This document shows positions 25,992 to 37,024 of a stretch of 64,000 nt of DNA, piece after piece. Made by a program: the position numbers and the translations under genes. Each line of letters begins with the position of its first letter. The first letter of the stretch is position 1. This stretch comes from Mangifera indica (Eukaryota; Streptophyta; Magnoliopsida; Sapindales; Anacardiaceae). The stretch spans positions 14,747,807 through 14,811,806 of the forward strand of contig NC_058144.1 in assembly GCF_011075055.1 (NCBI RefSeq). Reading direction: 5' to 3'. The notes under the pieces are model-generated. The model saw only the letters and a list, made by a program, of their open reading frames with translations. It was not told where the DNA came from and did not search any database.

Positions 25992-26609
25992 ATTACTCAA
26001 TAAATCAACTAATACCTTATATTTCATGTTCCACTAGATTATTATCATTTTCTGTTTTTCACCAATGTAATTTGTTTTGTTACCCTTAATCCTTGTCTAT
26101 TAACCTTTGTATCTAGCCAAAAGAATAACACCCCACATTTGACCAATCCTACAATACTAATATATAATATGTAAATGAATTATTAGAGAATTTTAAAATT
26201 ATATTTTGTTAAGATATTTGATTTTACTTGAGATTTCACACATATCATGTATACCAAGTATTATGGACAATATAAATAAAATTAATAATATACATACTTA
26301 TTTTAAGTACACAAATAAATACACACTTATATGTGTTCTTACGTGATTAGATATTATTTTATCTTTAATTCAAAATTATCAAATAATATAATAACATATA
26401 TTAAGTGTGTACCTATTTATATACTCAAAGTAGATATATATAATTTTATTATATCAATAAGTCCGCTTAATAATATACGCACTCATTTTAAATACACAAT
26501 TAAATACACACTTATATGTGTCTTTATATAATTAGGTATTATTTTATCTTTAATTAAAATTATGTAATTATATGATAACATATATTAAATGTATATCTAT
26601 TTATATACT

Positions 26610-26661
<52 letters not shown>

Positions 26662-27311
26662 ATTGTATCAATAAATCCCTTATACATAAAATATATAGAA
26701 GCATCCCCCTAATTACACATTGTAAAATTTCAACAAAAAACTCCTGTTCATTACACATAATAAAATTTCAATATGGCCCTCTAATTACACACAACAGAAA
26801 TTCTTGTCGAACCTTAGTGAGGATAATTTTGTATTAAATTTATATATAATTAACTTTAAAAGTTTGTTTGGTTTGAATAATCTTTTATTACTAAAAATAA
26901 AAAATTGCTTTTAAGATATATTAACTCGATATAAATTATTACCATATTTGACAAAATTTAATAAAAATTAGTAAGTATAAATAATTATTGTATTTAATTG
27001 GAAATAATAAAATAATACTAAAATATTCTTTTACTTAAATATCTTTAGATATAATTATTTTTAAATATTCTTTCGATTACTTATTATATTAATTGAAAAT
27101 GAGAGTATTTTTGTTAAAAAAATTTATTAATAAGAATATAATTATAATAAAATCAACATTACCATTGGTAATAAATGATTATTAAAATTTTTTATTATTA
27201 ACAATCTAAACAAAATAATACTAATAATAAAAAATAAATTATCAAAATAATATTTTATTTTAGGAACCTAACTCTAGGTTGGAGATTATTTATGTACCCT
27301 TGAAAAATGGA
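25992..27311. other. AT-rich intergenic DNA with a tandem duplication
   Basis: No gene is supported. A direct tandem duplication has one unit from about 26286 and the second from about 26471 (period about 185). Both begin TAATATACxxACTxATTTTAA and contain ACACACTTATATGTG and GATAACATATATTAA-like segments. The second unit ends in an AT microsatellite (26618-26656). From about 26860 to 27215 the ends TTTGTTTGGTTTGAATAAT and its imperfect inverse could mark a further MITE, but no target duplication was found for it. Confidence 0.6.
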
Positions 27312-28187
27312 TTTTTTAATGCCCAAAGGACTATATCCCACCCAAAGTATGATGCTTTCCCGAGTGTCCCCCTTTAATTTTGAAAATCCTAAATACTCAC
27401 CTATGAGCAGTTAAAATTAACAGAACTCTAACCCTTTAAAATTTTATCTCTATTTGCCCCCCAAACTTCAAAAACTAAAAGTTTTCCCCAACCTAAGTTT
27501 TAAAAAATGACAATTTCCCCCTAGGGTTTAGTTTCCAGATATCCCACGCCATCTTCGACGCCGTTGCTGACAACCTCTCCCTCTCGAAGCTTTCTCTCCC
27601 TTTGACGGTCTCTCTCTACCCATTTGGACGCCCGATCAGCATCGAAAGAGGCATAGAAGACGAAGCTGTCATCTTTGTCTAGGAAGACGATTGTCTTCCC
27701 AGAAGAAGACCTATGGGAAAACGATCGTCTTCCTAGATGAAGACGACAACTTCGTCTTCGTCTGGGAAGACAAAGAGCTTTGTCTTCCGCGATGAAGCGC
27801 TTCGTCTTTCACGCTTTCTCCGACGTCGATCAGAAGTCCAAATAAGTGGAGATAGATCGTCGGAGGGAGAGGATGCTCTAGGATGGAAAGGCCACTGGCA
27901 ACGGCGTCGGAGATGACGTCGGATATCTGGAAACTAAATCCTATAGGGAAACTGTTATTTTTTAAAACTTAAGTTGGGGGAAACTTTTAGTTTTTAAAGT
28001 TTAGGAGGGAAAATAGATATCGTATTTTATTTTATTTTTAATATTATAGATAAAATAACGATTTTGTCACTATTGTCATTAATTTTAATAAGTCATGGGT
28101 AGGTATTTGAAATTTTCAAAGTTTAAGGGAAGAAACTTGCAATAGTAACATACTTTGGGTGGGAATAGTTCTTTGGCCTTTTTTAAT
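27312..28187. mobile_element. Mutator-like foldback element with 9-bp target duplication
   Basis: The element proper is 27321-28178 (858 bp). It is flanked on both sides by TTTTTTAAT (27312-27320 and 28179-28187); a 9-bp duplication is the Mutator-superfamily signature. The two halves are inverted repeats of each other over about 300-350 bases. The left end CCACCCAAAGTATG, the AAACTTTTAGTT-type segment, GTTTCCAGATATCC and CGACGCCGTTGC all recur inverted on the right. The centre (about 27540-27900) is much more GC-rich than its surroundings and carries many GAAGACGA/TCGTCTTC motifs. There is no open transposase. It lies about 1 kb upstream of the cyclophilin start codon. Confidence 0.85.
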
Positions 28188-29181
28188 TAACGACCGTTAA
28201 ATGACTAGATTTAAATTATGCATGGGGTCTGCATCCACAACCCTAAACGGTGCAAGACACCTGAATCAAAATTAATACGTGAGGTCCACTGTGAGAGTCT
28301 GTCACGGGATATAGGAGATTTTCTTTCAGTCCAAAATAATGTGAGCCTGCGAGGTAACGCCTTACTCAAAACCAAGTAACGAGCGGGCACTCGAAGGCCA
28401 ATGATTTCTGCCGCCATTCGATCCACAAGTTCTAATCCGAAGTAACACGCTCAGACTTTAGACTTACTCAAGGTACACCCTACCCGGTCATTTTTGGTTA
28501 CATTTTTTGGGTCATCTGGTTTCGACGTGTATGCTTTTGATTCCTGAGCTCTACTATTCGTGTAAAATTCGTAGTTTATCTGTAATTTTTGGATGAATTT
28601 GTTAAAATTTGTTGAATTTGATATTATTGAAGTTGAAATAGATTATGAATGAAAAAAATTATGGTTTAAGTTTTTGTCATGCATTTTAATTAAAATAATC
28701 ATGTATATCTGTTCATTTTGTGCTTATGAGCAGCAGAAGACTGAATTTATGGTTTAGCTGATTAGAGTGCAAGTCCAACAAACTTCTTGTAATAATTAAA
28801 TTACAATATTTTATACATTAGCTTGGCTTTTCCTCTTATCATTTGAATGCCCAGTGTTTCCTTTGTGTTGTAGATGATAGTACTTGGTGGCATTCTAAAA
28901 ATCATGGCCAATATACTAATTGATTTAGTGTTAAACCTTGATGATGGTTAGAAGTCACCATCTCTTTTTTTTTTTTAAAATAGTCTTAGAACTGAATTAA
29001 TACAGTGGATCCTAAGACGAATATTTGCTTGTTACTTTTGGCAAACCATTTGATAAAATGATGCATGGAGTGCATAACAGCTTTGACCTGGCCTATATTA
29101 TGGGGTGAATTACATCTATATGTAGCTTGACTAAACATTATTAACCTTGAATTTTTTTTCAGTATTTTGAAGTGTGCAGAC
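28188..29181 (+). promoter_or_regulatory. Upstream region and probable 5' untranslated exon of the cyclophilin locus
   Basis: This non-repetitive region precedes the cyclophilin start codon. A good splice acceptor (a T-rich tract then CAG) ends near 29162 and leads into the short sequence carrying the ATG at 29182. A 5' noncoding exon with an intron of about 0.7 kb is therefore likely, the donor perhaps at the AAGGTACAC near 28470. Promoter elements could not be picked out with confidence. The minus frame at 28211-28426 has no support. Confidence 0.45.
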
Positions 29182-30709
29182 ATGAGTAAGAAAAAGAATC
29201 CTCTTGTTTTCTTTGATGTATCAATTAATGGGGATCCTGTGGAAAAAATTGTTATGGAGGTAATTCAAATTTCAAAAACCAAAATTTCTCTGCATTATAC
29301 TTTACTTTTTCAACCATTTATTTTTGTAAGGAACTCTGGGGCTTTAGTTTACTGTTAGGATGTGTACTAATAAATCGTGTTTGGATGAGTAGCTTTTTGC
29401 TGATGTTGTCCCTAAGACGGCAGAGAATTTTCGGGCACTATGTACAGGTATATGTGACAAACTAAATGTTTGATCCATTAAGGACATGATTATTCTTATA
29501 CCTATGTCATTTAAAGTTCCAACTTTATCAGTTATATGTGAAAATAGTTGTTTTCAGTTGAACTAATGTTGCAGTGATCCATTTTAGGTGAGAAGGGCAT
29601 CGGAAAATCTACTGGCAAGCCTCTGCACTAAAAAGGATTGATGTTTCATCGAATAATTAAAGGTTTTATGGTGCATGTGTGTTATTCTTTTTCTTTTTCT
29701 TTTACAGGACCATTTTCATGAGCCAGGAATGTTTATAGTGACACTTTTTTGTCAACGGTACCGGATTGATATTCGTTTCTACTGTTCATCTTGGTTTATT
29801 TAACTATTTTCTTCACCTGCATGGGGGATTGTAGTGGTACCTTTTATAGTTATTATTTTTCAAAGATATATTTATCTGATTATTCAATCTTCTGTGCAGG
29901 GTGGTGACTTTTCTAGGGGAAATGGTATGCTCCTTATTCCCCCATATTTTCTAGAGGATGGAATTTTATTCTTAATTGGATGAGGATTCTACGTGTGAGT
30001 TATTTATATATGCCCAGCCTTGTAAGGAGCAACCTTTGATTGGTTTGCAGGAACTGGAGGAGAAAGTATTTATGGAGGGAAGTTTGCAGGTGGGTTTTCT
30101 ATGAATGAAACTTGTGCTTGTGTGCAGCATGCTGGATTACATTATTGATTAATTAAAAGGGTTTACTTTTCCTCTGCAGATAAGAATTTTAAACTGGGGC
30201 ATAATGGACATGGTTTTCTCTCTATGGCAAATAGTGATGTGAATACAAATGGGTCTCAGTTCTTTATAACCTTCAAGCGGCAACCTCATTTTGTTGGGTA
30301 ATTTATCTTTTCATGTTATTCTTCTATATCCACATATATTAAATTTTCTTTCATTATGCCTCTACCTGGAGGTTCAACTTGGGGTGGTCCAGTGTGAGCC
30401 TGAGTCAGGCCCGTGCTGCTCCACCCACTGTGCATGAAGCACAACCAGACCCTGGATAACAAATATTTACTCTGGAATTGAAAAATAGTTTTAAGAAGTA
30501 AAAAAGTCAAAATTACTTTCATAATAGCTACCTACAACCCAATTGAGGGATATCTTTCGGTTGATTCAGTGAATAAACACATAAACAAAGTGAAAACTAG
30601 ATGAAAAGTCAGGCTAGACTGTTCTTACCTCTACATCTAATTTTATTCCACTTGTCTTTTTGCTTCTATTCACTATCCTATAGAACTTCAAAGCCACTCA
30701 GAATGGCAC

Positions 30710-31363
30710 TGTTACGTACCTGTTCAGGCCAAGATCTCTACTGCTCCAGCTTCAATGTCTCTTGGCAGAATAAAGGGAAGAAGAGGAACCTGTAATATTC
30801 ATGGCCTCAGCAGGCAGCATTCATTCTGTATATTGTGCACTCAATCAATAAAACACACTCAATCCATTCTATAGAAATAGCTTTCCATCCCATTCATTCA
30901 TTCATTCATCAAGGCAAAGGTTTACATCAAATGTTTCTCAACTCAACTCAAGCAATAAAACAGTGTAATGAAAACATAAAAGGAAAATAAACTGGAATAA
31001 AATAAATGGACATTGATAATTCTGGAATTTGAGAGCCAGATCCCTCCTTCTTCATAACAACTTCAGTACATCATTTTCATAAAAACCAAGCCCCTTTCTC
31101 CTTTTTCTGCTGCCCTATAAAAGCATGATTTTCCTTAACCGAATTCTGCCTCCTGCCCACTCATAAACTGCCAAGTGGTCACAGCTGAATGGCCAAGCTT
31201 ATTCTGCTCCAGATCAGCTTCTGTAATTTCCAGATTGCCCTCCATCATGTCCATCCTGGAATCTTCAGCTGAGAGTTTCATCCTTTCTTCTGAATCTGGG
31301 TCTGCTTCCTCTATTCTCTTCTTGGGCCTGCGGAAATAAACTTTGGTAATTAGGCCTCTATCA
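30710..31363 (-). repeat. 3' LTR of the chromovirus
   Basis: Same 654 bases as 36371-37024 apart from two substitutions found by eye. The pol frame enters this LTR from 31363 and stops at 31135. Confidence 0.95.
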
Positions 31364-34300
31364 ATACCCCCCCCCCCCCCCCCCCCCCCACGGAGACGCA
31401 CCTTGTCCTCAAGGTGAAATTCGGGAAAGCAATCCCGTAAAGCGATGTAATCCTCCCAAGAGTTCTCACAGTCCGGAAGAGAATGCCATTTGATGAGGAC
31501 CTGCAGGTGACCAGTTTTTGAATAACGAGTATCCAATAAAGCTTCCGACTGTAATTGCAATTCTAAGTCCCCCGAAAGGCAACCAAGCAGAGGTTGTGGC
31601 TGTATAGCAGCCCCTAAGACCCTTTTTAACTGTGACACATGGAAAACCGGATGGATTTTACTCGTGGAAGGTAAAGCAAGACGGTAGGCAACCGAACCAA
31701 TCTTTTCAATGATGACATAAGGACCATAAAAGCGAGGGCTCAATTTTTCATTGAGCTTCTTAGCAAGAGTCTTGAAACAATAAGGCTGAATTTTAAGGAA
31801 CACTTGCTCACCAACTTCAAAGTGGAGCTTGCGACGTTTCAAATCGGCTTGACGTTTCATCCTATCTTGGGCTTTATGGAGCTGCTGTTTCAACTCAAGC
31901 AGAATGGCATCTCTTTGCTGTAGAAAAACGCCAACCTCATCAATTTTGAAGGCTTCGAAACCCCACCGAAAGAGTGTTGGGGGATCTCTCCCATATAAAG
32001 CTTTAAAGGGAGTCATCCCAAGAGAACTATGGAAAGTGGTATTATACCAATACTCCGCCCAAGTGATCCATTTAACCCAATCCTTTGGTTGTTGAGAGCA
32101 AAAGCATCGGAGATATGTTTCAAGGCCACGGTTGACAATTTCAGTTTGACCGTCAGATTGTGGATGATATGCACTGCTGAACTTGAGGGTTGTACCCACG
32201 GAACGAAAAAGCTCCCCCCAGAATTGACTCATAAATAGGCGATCGCGATCTGACACGATCGAACGCGGGTAACCATGAAGCCTAACTATCTCTTTACCAA
32301 ATAAGGCAGCCACCTCTTTGGCCGTATACGGGTGGGAGAGCACGAGGAAATGGTTGTATTTGGTCAATCGGTCCACTACCACCAAAATGGTATCTCCCTT
32401 TTTCGTTCTTGGAAGACCCCCAATGAAGTCCATAGATATGTCCTCCCAAACTTTATCAGGGACGGGAAGAGGCTGTAAGAGGCCTGCAGGGCTCATGGCT
32501 TGATACTTGTTTCTTTGGCAGATTTCACAGTGGGCTACAAAATCTCTAATACACTTTTTCATGCCAATCCAATAAAAAACTGCTGCTATTTTCTTGTAAG
32601 TGCGAAAAAACCCGGAATGGCCACCAAAAGGTGAAGAATGGAATTCACGAAGCAAGGCTGGAAGAAATGTAGAAGAAGAAAGCAACACCAATCTGTTTTT
32701 ATAAAAGAGAGTCCCATTTTTTAAGGAGAATTTAGTGTGGCTGGAAGGGTCTTGTAATAAATCTTGGATGAGCCGTTTATAGTGGTCATCGGAGCGGACT
32801 TCTTGATCAAGCATTGCACCCTCCATCCAATGCCCAGCCGATATAGAGGCTAAGGAAAGAGAGGCTACCGGCAGCCGAGACAAAGCATCAGCGACTTTAT
32901 TCTCCACGCCAGGCCGGTATTGAATCTCAAAATCATAACCCAAAAGTTTCATTACCCAGCGTTGTTGATCTCCACTAATGATAGTCTATTCCATCAAGTG
33001 CTTCAAACTTTTTTGATCAGTGCGGACAATAAAATGCCTTCCCAACAAATAATGGCGCCACTTTTGCAAGGCCAACACAATTGCCATCAATTCGCGTTCA
33101 TATACTGACTTCAGTTTGTTCCTAGGTGAAAGAGCCTGACTCATGAAAGAAATGGGTCTGCCATGCTGCATAAGGACAGCTCCTATGCCTGTGGATGAGG
33201 CATCCGTCTCGACCACAAAAGGCTGAGTAAAATCAGGCATGGCAAGGACTGGAACAGTAGTCATAGCAGTCTTCAACCTCTGAAATGCCGCTGTCGACTC
33301 ATCAACCCAATGGAAAGAATTTTTTTTTTTAAAAGCTGTGTCAGTGGAGCTGCAATCTGTCCGTAATGACGCACGAAACGGCGGTAATACCCTGTAAGTC
33401 CCAAGAAACCCCGTAGCTCACTAATATCTCGTGGTGGCGGCCAATTAAGCATGCACTGAATTTTTTGAGGGTCAGCAGCCACACCTTCAGCTGAAATTAT
33501 GTGCCCTAAGTACTCCAAGTGAGAAACTCCAAAAGAGCTTTTTTTTTCTGTTCAAGAGCAGGTGATGATCGAAAAGAAGCTGCAAGGTTAAACTCAAATG
33601 ATGTAGGTGAGCAGAGAGAGTTCTACTGTAAATTAGAATGTCATCGAAGAATACAAGGATAAACTGCCGTAAATGGGCCCGAAAAACATCATTCATGAGG
33701 CCCTGAAAGGTAGCAGGGGCGTTGGACAGCCCAAAGGGCATTACCAAAAATTCATAATGGTCGTTATGTGTTCGAAAGGCTGTTTTCTTGACATCAGAAT
33801 CAATAATTCTGATTTGATGGTAACCAGATTTTAAGTCAAGTTTAGTAAATATTGTAGCCCTAGATAACTCATCTAATAGTTCGTCTATAGCAGGAATAGG
33901 AAACTTATCTGGAACGGTAATTTTGTTGAGGGCGCGGTAGTCAACGCAGAAACGCCAGCCACCATCTTTCTTTTGCACCAGAAGAACAGGACTGGAAAAC
34001 GGGCTATGGCTGGGTCGAATGATACCCGCATGAAGCATTTCACGAACCTGTCGCTCAATTTCATTCTTCTGGTGGTGGGGATACCGATAAGGCCGGACAT
34101 TAGGCGGGGCAGCTTCCGCAATGAGACGGATGGCATGATCATATGGCCTACACGGCAGTAAACTGTGGGGTTCCTCAAATAAATGCTGGAACTCTGCCAA
34201 GATCCCCCGAACTGCTTCCGAACATTCATCTGAAGGTGTTTCAGTGGCAGCCAACTCAATCCAATAACAGTGGCTACCAAATTTAAGAGATTTCCAGATA

Positions 34301-35487
34301 GCCTTAAGAGAGGCTTCCTGGGTTACTAATGAGGGGTCCCCCTGGATAGTAATTTTTTGCCCTTCCCAATGAAAAACCATAGTAAGATGTTGCCAGTCCG
34401 TCCGAATGACGCCCAAAGTCGCCAGCCAATCCACTGTAAGAATAACATCGACGTTACCCAACGAAAAGACATAGTAGTCATAAGTGAAGGCCATCTGTGG
34501 TAACTGTAGCTTGACTCGTTGACATTTTTCTTTGCCAGCAACCGTACTACCATTGCCAATGACGACCTGAAAGTGTGCTGGTGAGATCGGTAGCTGTAGT
34601 CGGTTCACCAAGTGCTGAGAAATAAAGCTATGAGAAGCGCCAGAGTCAACCAAAATGACAACAGAAAAATTGTGGAGTTTGCTGAGAAACTTTAATGTCT
34701 TCGGGGTACTGATACCCGTAACCGAATGGCGAGAAAGCTCCAATTCGTCGCCGTGATGTAACGTGGGCTGGCGGTCTTCATCAGAAAATGCAAGGGCGTC
34801 CGGTTCATCATCTTCACAAAGCAATAATCGAAGTTGCTTGAAGGGGCATTGATGGTTGGGTCCAAACTTGCCGGCACACTTGAAGCACAACTCTTGAGCT
34901 ATACGGGTCTGAATTTCAGATTGAGAGAGGCGTGGGTACTCTGGTCTGGGAGTTAGGTTAGGGCGACGATTGAACGAGTTAAACCGAGGAGAAGAAGGAA
35001 TTGATGGCTGATTTGGTGTAGGAGGTGTATATGGAGGATGATGGATAGCTTCTGATGGTGAGAGATTGGGTGGAACGGTGGAAGAATGTTGAGTAGGCGG
35101 TGCTGAAAGAAGGGCTGAATTATTGGGCATTTGGGAATGAGAAGAACGCATGCTAGAGGGTGGGTGATTAAAGGCTGGGTCGGGTCGGCTTGCTGGGTTA
35201 GGATCTGGGTATGGGTTTTTTGGGTGGGCTGGGAAATTAGTTGAATATGAGGGGTTGGGCTGAGTAGTGAAAGGAAAAGGAAACGGGCTTGGGCTGGTGT
35301 GGTTAGTGGGCTGGGTGAGGGGGAATTGTGGGGTTGGGCTAGCGCTGGGTTGGGCATTGGACTGGGCGTTGGGTGTACTTAGCAATGGGTTCCCTGTGCT
35401 TGTAATACTTTGGGCTGCTCCATTTGAATCCGGGTTCCAGCTTGACCCGAACAACACCCTATCTCTTTCCTCTATATCTGCGGCCAA
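31135..35487 (-). pseudogene. Chromovirus pol with C-terminal chromodomain
   Basis: In order on the - strand: a Pro-rich linker and CCHC knuckle; an aspartic protease ([11 protein letters not shown], near 34650); reverse transcriptase (FVDYRALNK and FFDDILIYS, near 33930-33630); RNase H ([15 protein letters not shown], near 33200); integrase with its HHCC finger (CEICQRNK, near 32520), the FIGGLPRTKKGDTILVVVDRL catalytic block and SAYHPQSDGQTE; then a chromodomain near 31540-31400 (VLIKWHSLPDCENSWED). The frame is lost at two homopolymers, nine T at 33539-33547 and eleven T at 33320-33330, and at a TAG near 32986. The final uninterrupted frame (32952-31135, 605 residues) covers late RNase H to chromodomain and continues through the 23-G tract into the LTR. 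Confidence 0.93.
31367..31389 (-). other. Polypurine tract of 23 G
   Basis: An uninterrupted run of 23 C on the + strand, i.e. 23 G on the element's strand, three bases from the 3' LTR. It primes plus-strand synthesis in LTR elements. Here it also lies inside the open pol frame and encodes a run of Gly. Confidence 0.85.
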
Positions 35488-36339
35488 CTACATCAGAGGG
35501 AAGAGATCCACCGGTGACTGGAGGCGAATCTCGGCCTGAATTCGTTGCTTCAACCCGGCGATGAAAGCTCCTCTCACCCATTCCGCTGGTGCCACCGGAA
35601 GCATCGCCACCAAATGTTCGAAGCGGGCTCTGTACTCGGCCACCGTTCCTGTCTGCCGATGCAAGATGATCTGTTCATAGGGCGTCCGGTGCTGTGTCGA
35701 TCCGAATCGCAGAAGAAGCTCCTCCTTCACCTCCCTCCATCCACGAAATGGCCTCCAAAGTTCCCTGAACTGAAACCAACTCAACGCCTCTCCTTCCAAA
35801 CTAAATATCACTGCCGTCAAACGTTCCCGTTCATCCATGCCGTTCATCTGGAAATAGCGCTCGACCTTAGCTGCTCACCCCCATGAGTCCACTCCACTGA
35901 ACAAAGGCATCTCCAATTTTCGGTGATAATGGTCACGACGATTCGTCATCTCCGTGGTGGCGTAACGCGGTGGTCGATGGTTTCTGGACGATTCTCCAAA
36001 CGCTACATCGTCGTTGTGTGGGTAGGGAGGTTGCTGTGGTGGGGGAATCGGCTGCTGAAACCCAAAGTTTCCTCCATTTGGTACCCTCTCTGGAAAACAC
36101 TGTGGTGGTTCTTGGATGACGGTGGGTGAGGTTGCTATTGTTTCATTCCCTTTACTTTTCATGTCTTTAAGCAATAGCTGCCTTATCTCATGTAAGTTCT
36201 CATCCAGCTTATCAAATCGGGAAGCTTTGTGATGTTCAACTTTTGTAAATCTTTCATCCATAATGGTTACTTTCTCCATTAAGTTCTTAAGGTTTTCTTC
36301 TAAATCTTTCACTCTCCCTTCCATTCTGGTTTTGACCAT
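35488..36339 (-). pseudogene. Chromovirus gag
   Basis: The frame opens at 36339 with MVKTRMEGRVKDLEENLKNL, a coiled-coil-like N-terminus. It passes a Pro/Gln-rich linker and reaches the retrotransposon Gag core (RERLTAVIFSLEGEALSWFQF, near 35790). A TGA at 35875-35877 falls where the family usually has a Trp (after GVDSWG), and a TAG at 35488-35490 splits gag from the following pol frame; all three parts share one frame. Gag would form the cytoplasmic particle in which reverse transcription occurs. The zinc knuckle, [14 protein letters not shown], lies downstream near 34860 in the next segment. The two nonsense codons make this copy unable to make full-length Gag. Confidence 0.9.
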
Positions 36340-36354
36340 AACCCAGCAACAACA

Positions 36355-36366
36355 GCTCTGATACCA
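36355..36366 (-). other. Primer-binding site, tRNA-iMet type
   Basis: On the - strand this reads TGGTATCAGAGC, four bases from the 5' LTR. It matches the 3' end of initiator tRNA-Met and confirms the minus orientation. Confidence 0.95.
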
Positions 36367-36370
36367 AGTT

Positions 36371-37024
36371 TGTTACGTACCTGTTCAGGCCAAGATCTCT
36401 ACTGCTCCAGCTTCAATGTCTCTTGGCAGAATAAAGGGAAGAAGAGGAACCTGTAATATTCATGGCCTCAGCAGGCAGCATTCATTCTGTATATTGTGCA
36501 CTCAATCAATAAAACACCCTCAATCCATTCTATAGAAATAGCTTTCCATCCCATTCATTCATTCATTCATCAAGGCAAAGGTTTACATCAAATGTTTCTC
36601 AACTCAACTCAAGCAATAAAACAGTGTAATGAAAACATAAAAGGAAAATAAACTGGAATAAAATAAATGGACACTGATAATTCTGGAATTTGAGAGCCAG
36701 ATCCCTCCTTCTTCATAACAACTTCAGTACATCATTTTCATAAAAACCAAGCCCCTTTCTCCTTTTTCTGCTGCCCTATAAAAGCATGATTTTCCTTAAC
36801 CGAATTCTGCCTCCTGCCCACTCATAAACTGCCAAGTGGTCACAGCTGAATGGCCAAGCTTATTCTGCTCCAGATCAGCTTCTGTAATTTCCAGATTGCC
36901 CTCCATCATGTCCATCCTGGAATCTTCAGCTGAGAGTTTCATCCTTTCTTCTGAATCTGGGTCTGCTTCCTCTATTCTCTTCTTGGGCCTGCGGAAATAA
37001 ACTTTGGTAATTAGGCCTCTATCA
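36371..37024 (-). repeat. 5' LTR of the chromovirus
   Basis: It starts TGTTACGTACC on the + strand and ends CTCTATCA. It is upstream in the direction of element transcription because the primer-binding site lies next to 36371. A 76-codon minus frame (36796-37029) runs through most of one half; the same residues form the C-terminus of the pol frame at the other LTR. Confidence 0.95.

Noticed and set aside
26860..27215. A MITE with ends TTTGTTTGGTTTGAATAAT
   Set aside because: Inverted ends are imperfect and I could not find a matching target duplication, so it is mentioned only as a possibility.
29700..29760. Acceptor-like TTTTACAG at about 29707 that could start an exon
   Set aside because: The next conserved cyclophilin residues (GGDFSRGN) begin at 29900 after a better acceptor, in phase with exon 3.
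30298..30709. Possible extra exon or gene before the retrotransposon in intron 6
   Set aside because: The frames on both strands lack motifs, and the flanking cyclophilin exons (30180-30297 and 37080-37234) join in phase without it.
34953..35357. 134-codon minus-strand Pro/Gln/His-rich frame, and a 90-codon plus frame at 35267-35539
   Set aside because: Both are other-frame shadows of the Pro-rich linker in the chromovirus polyprotein.
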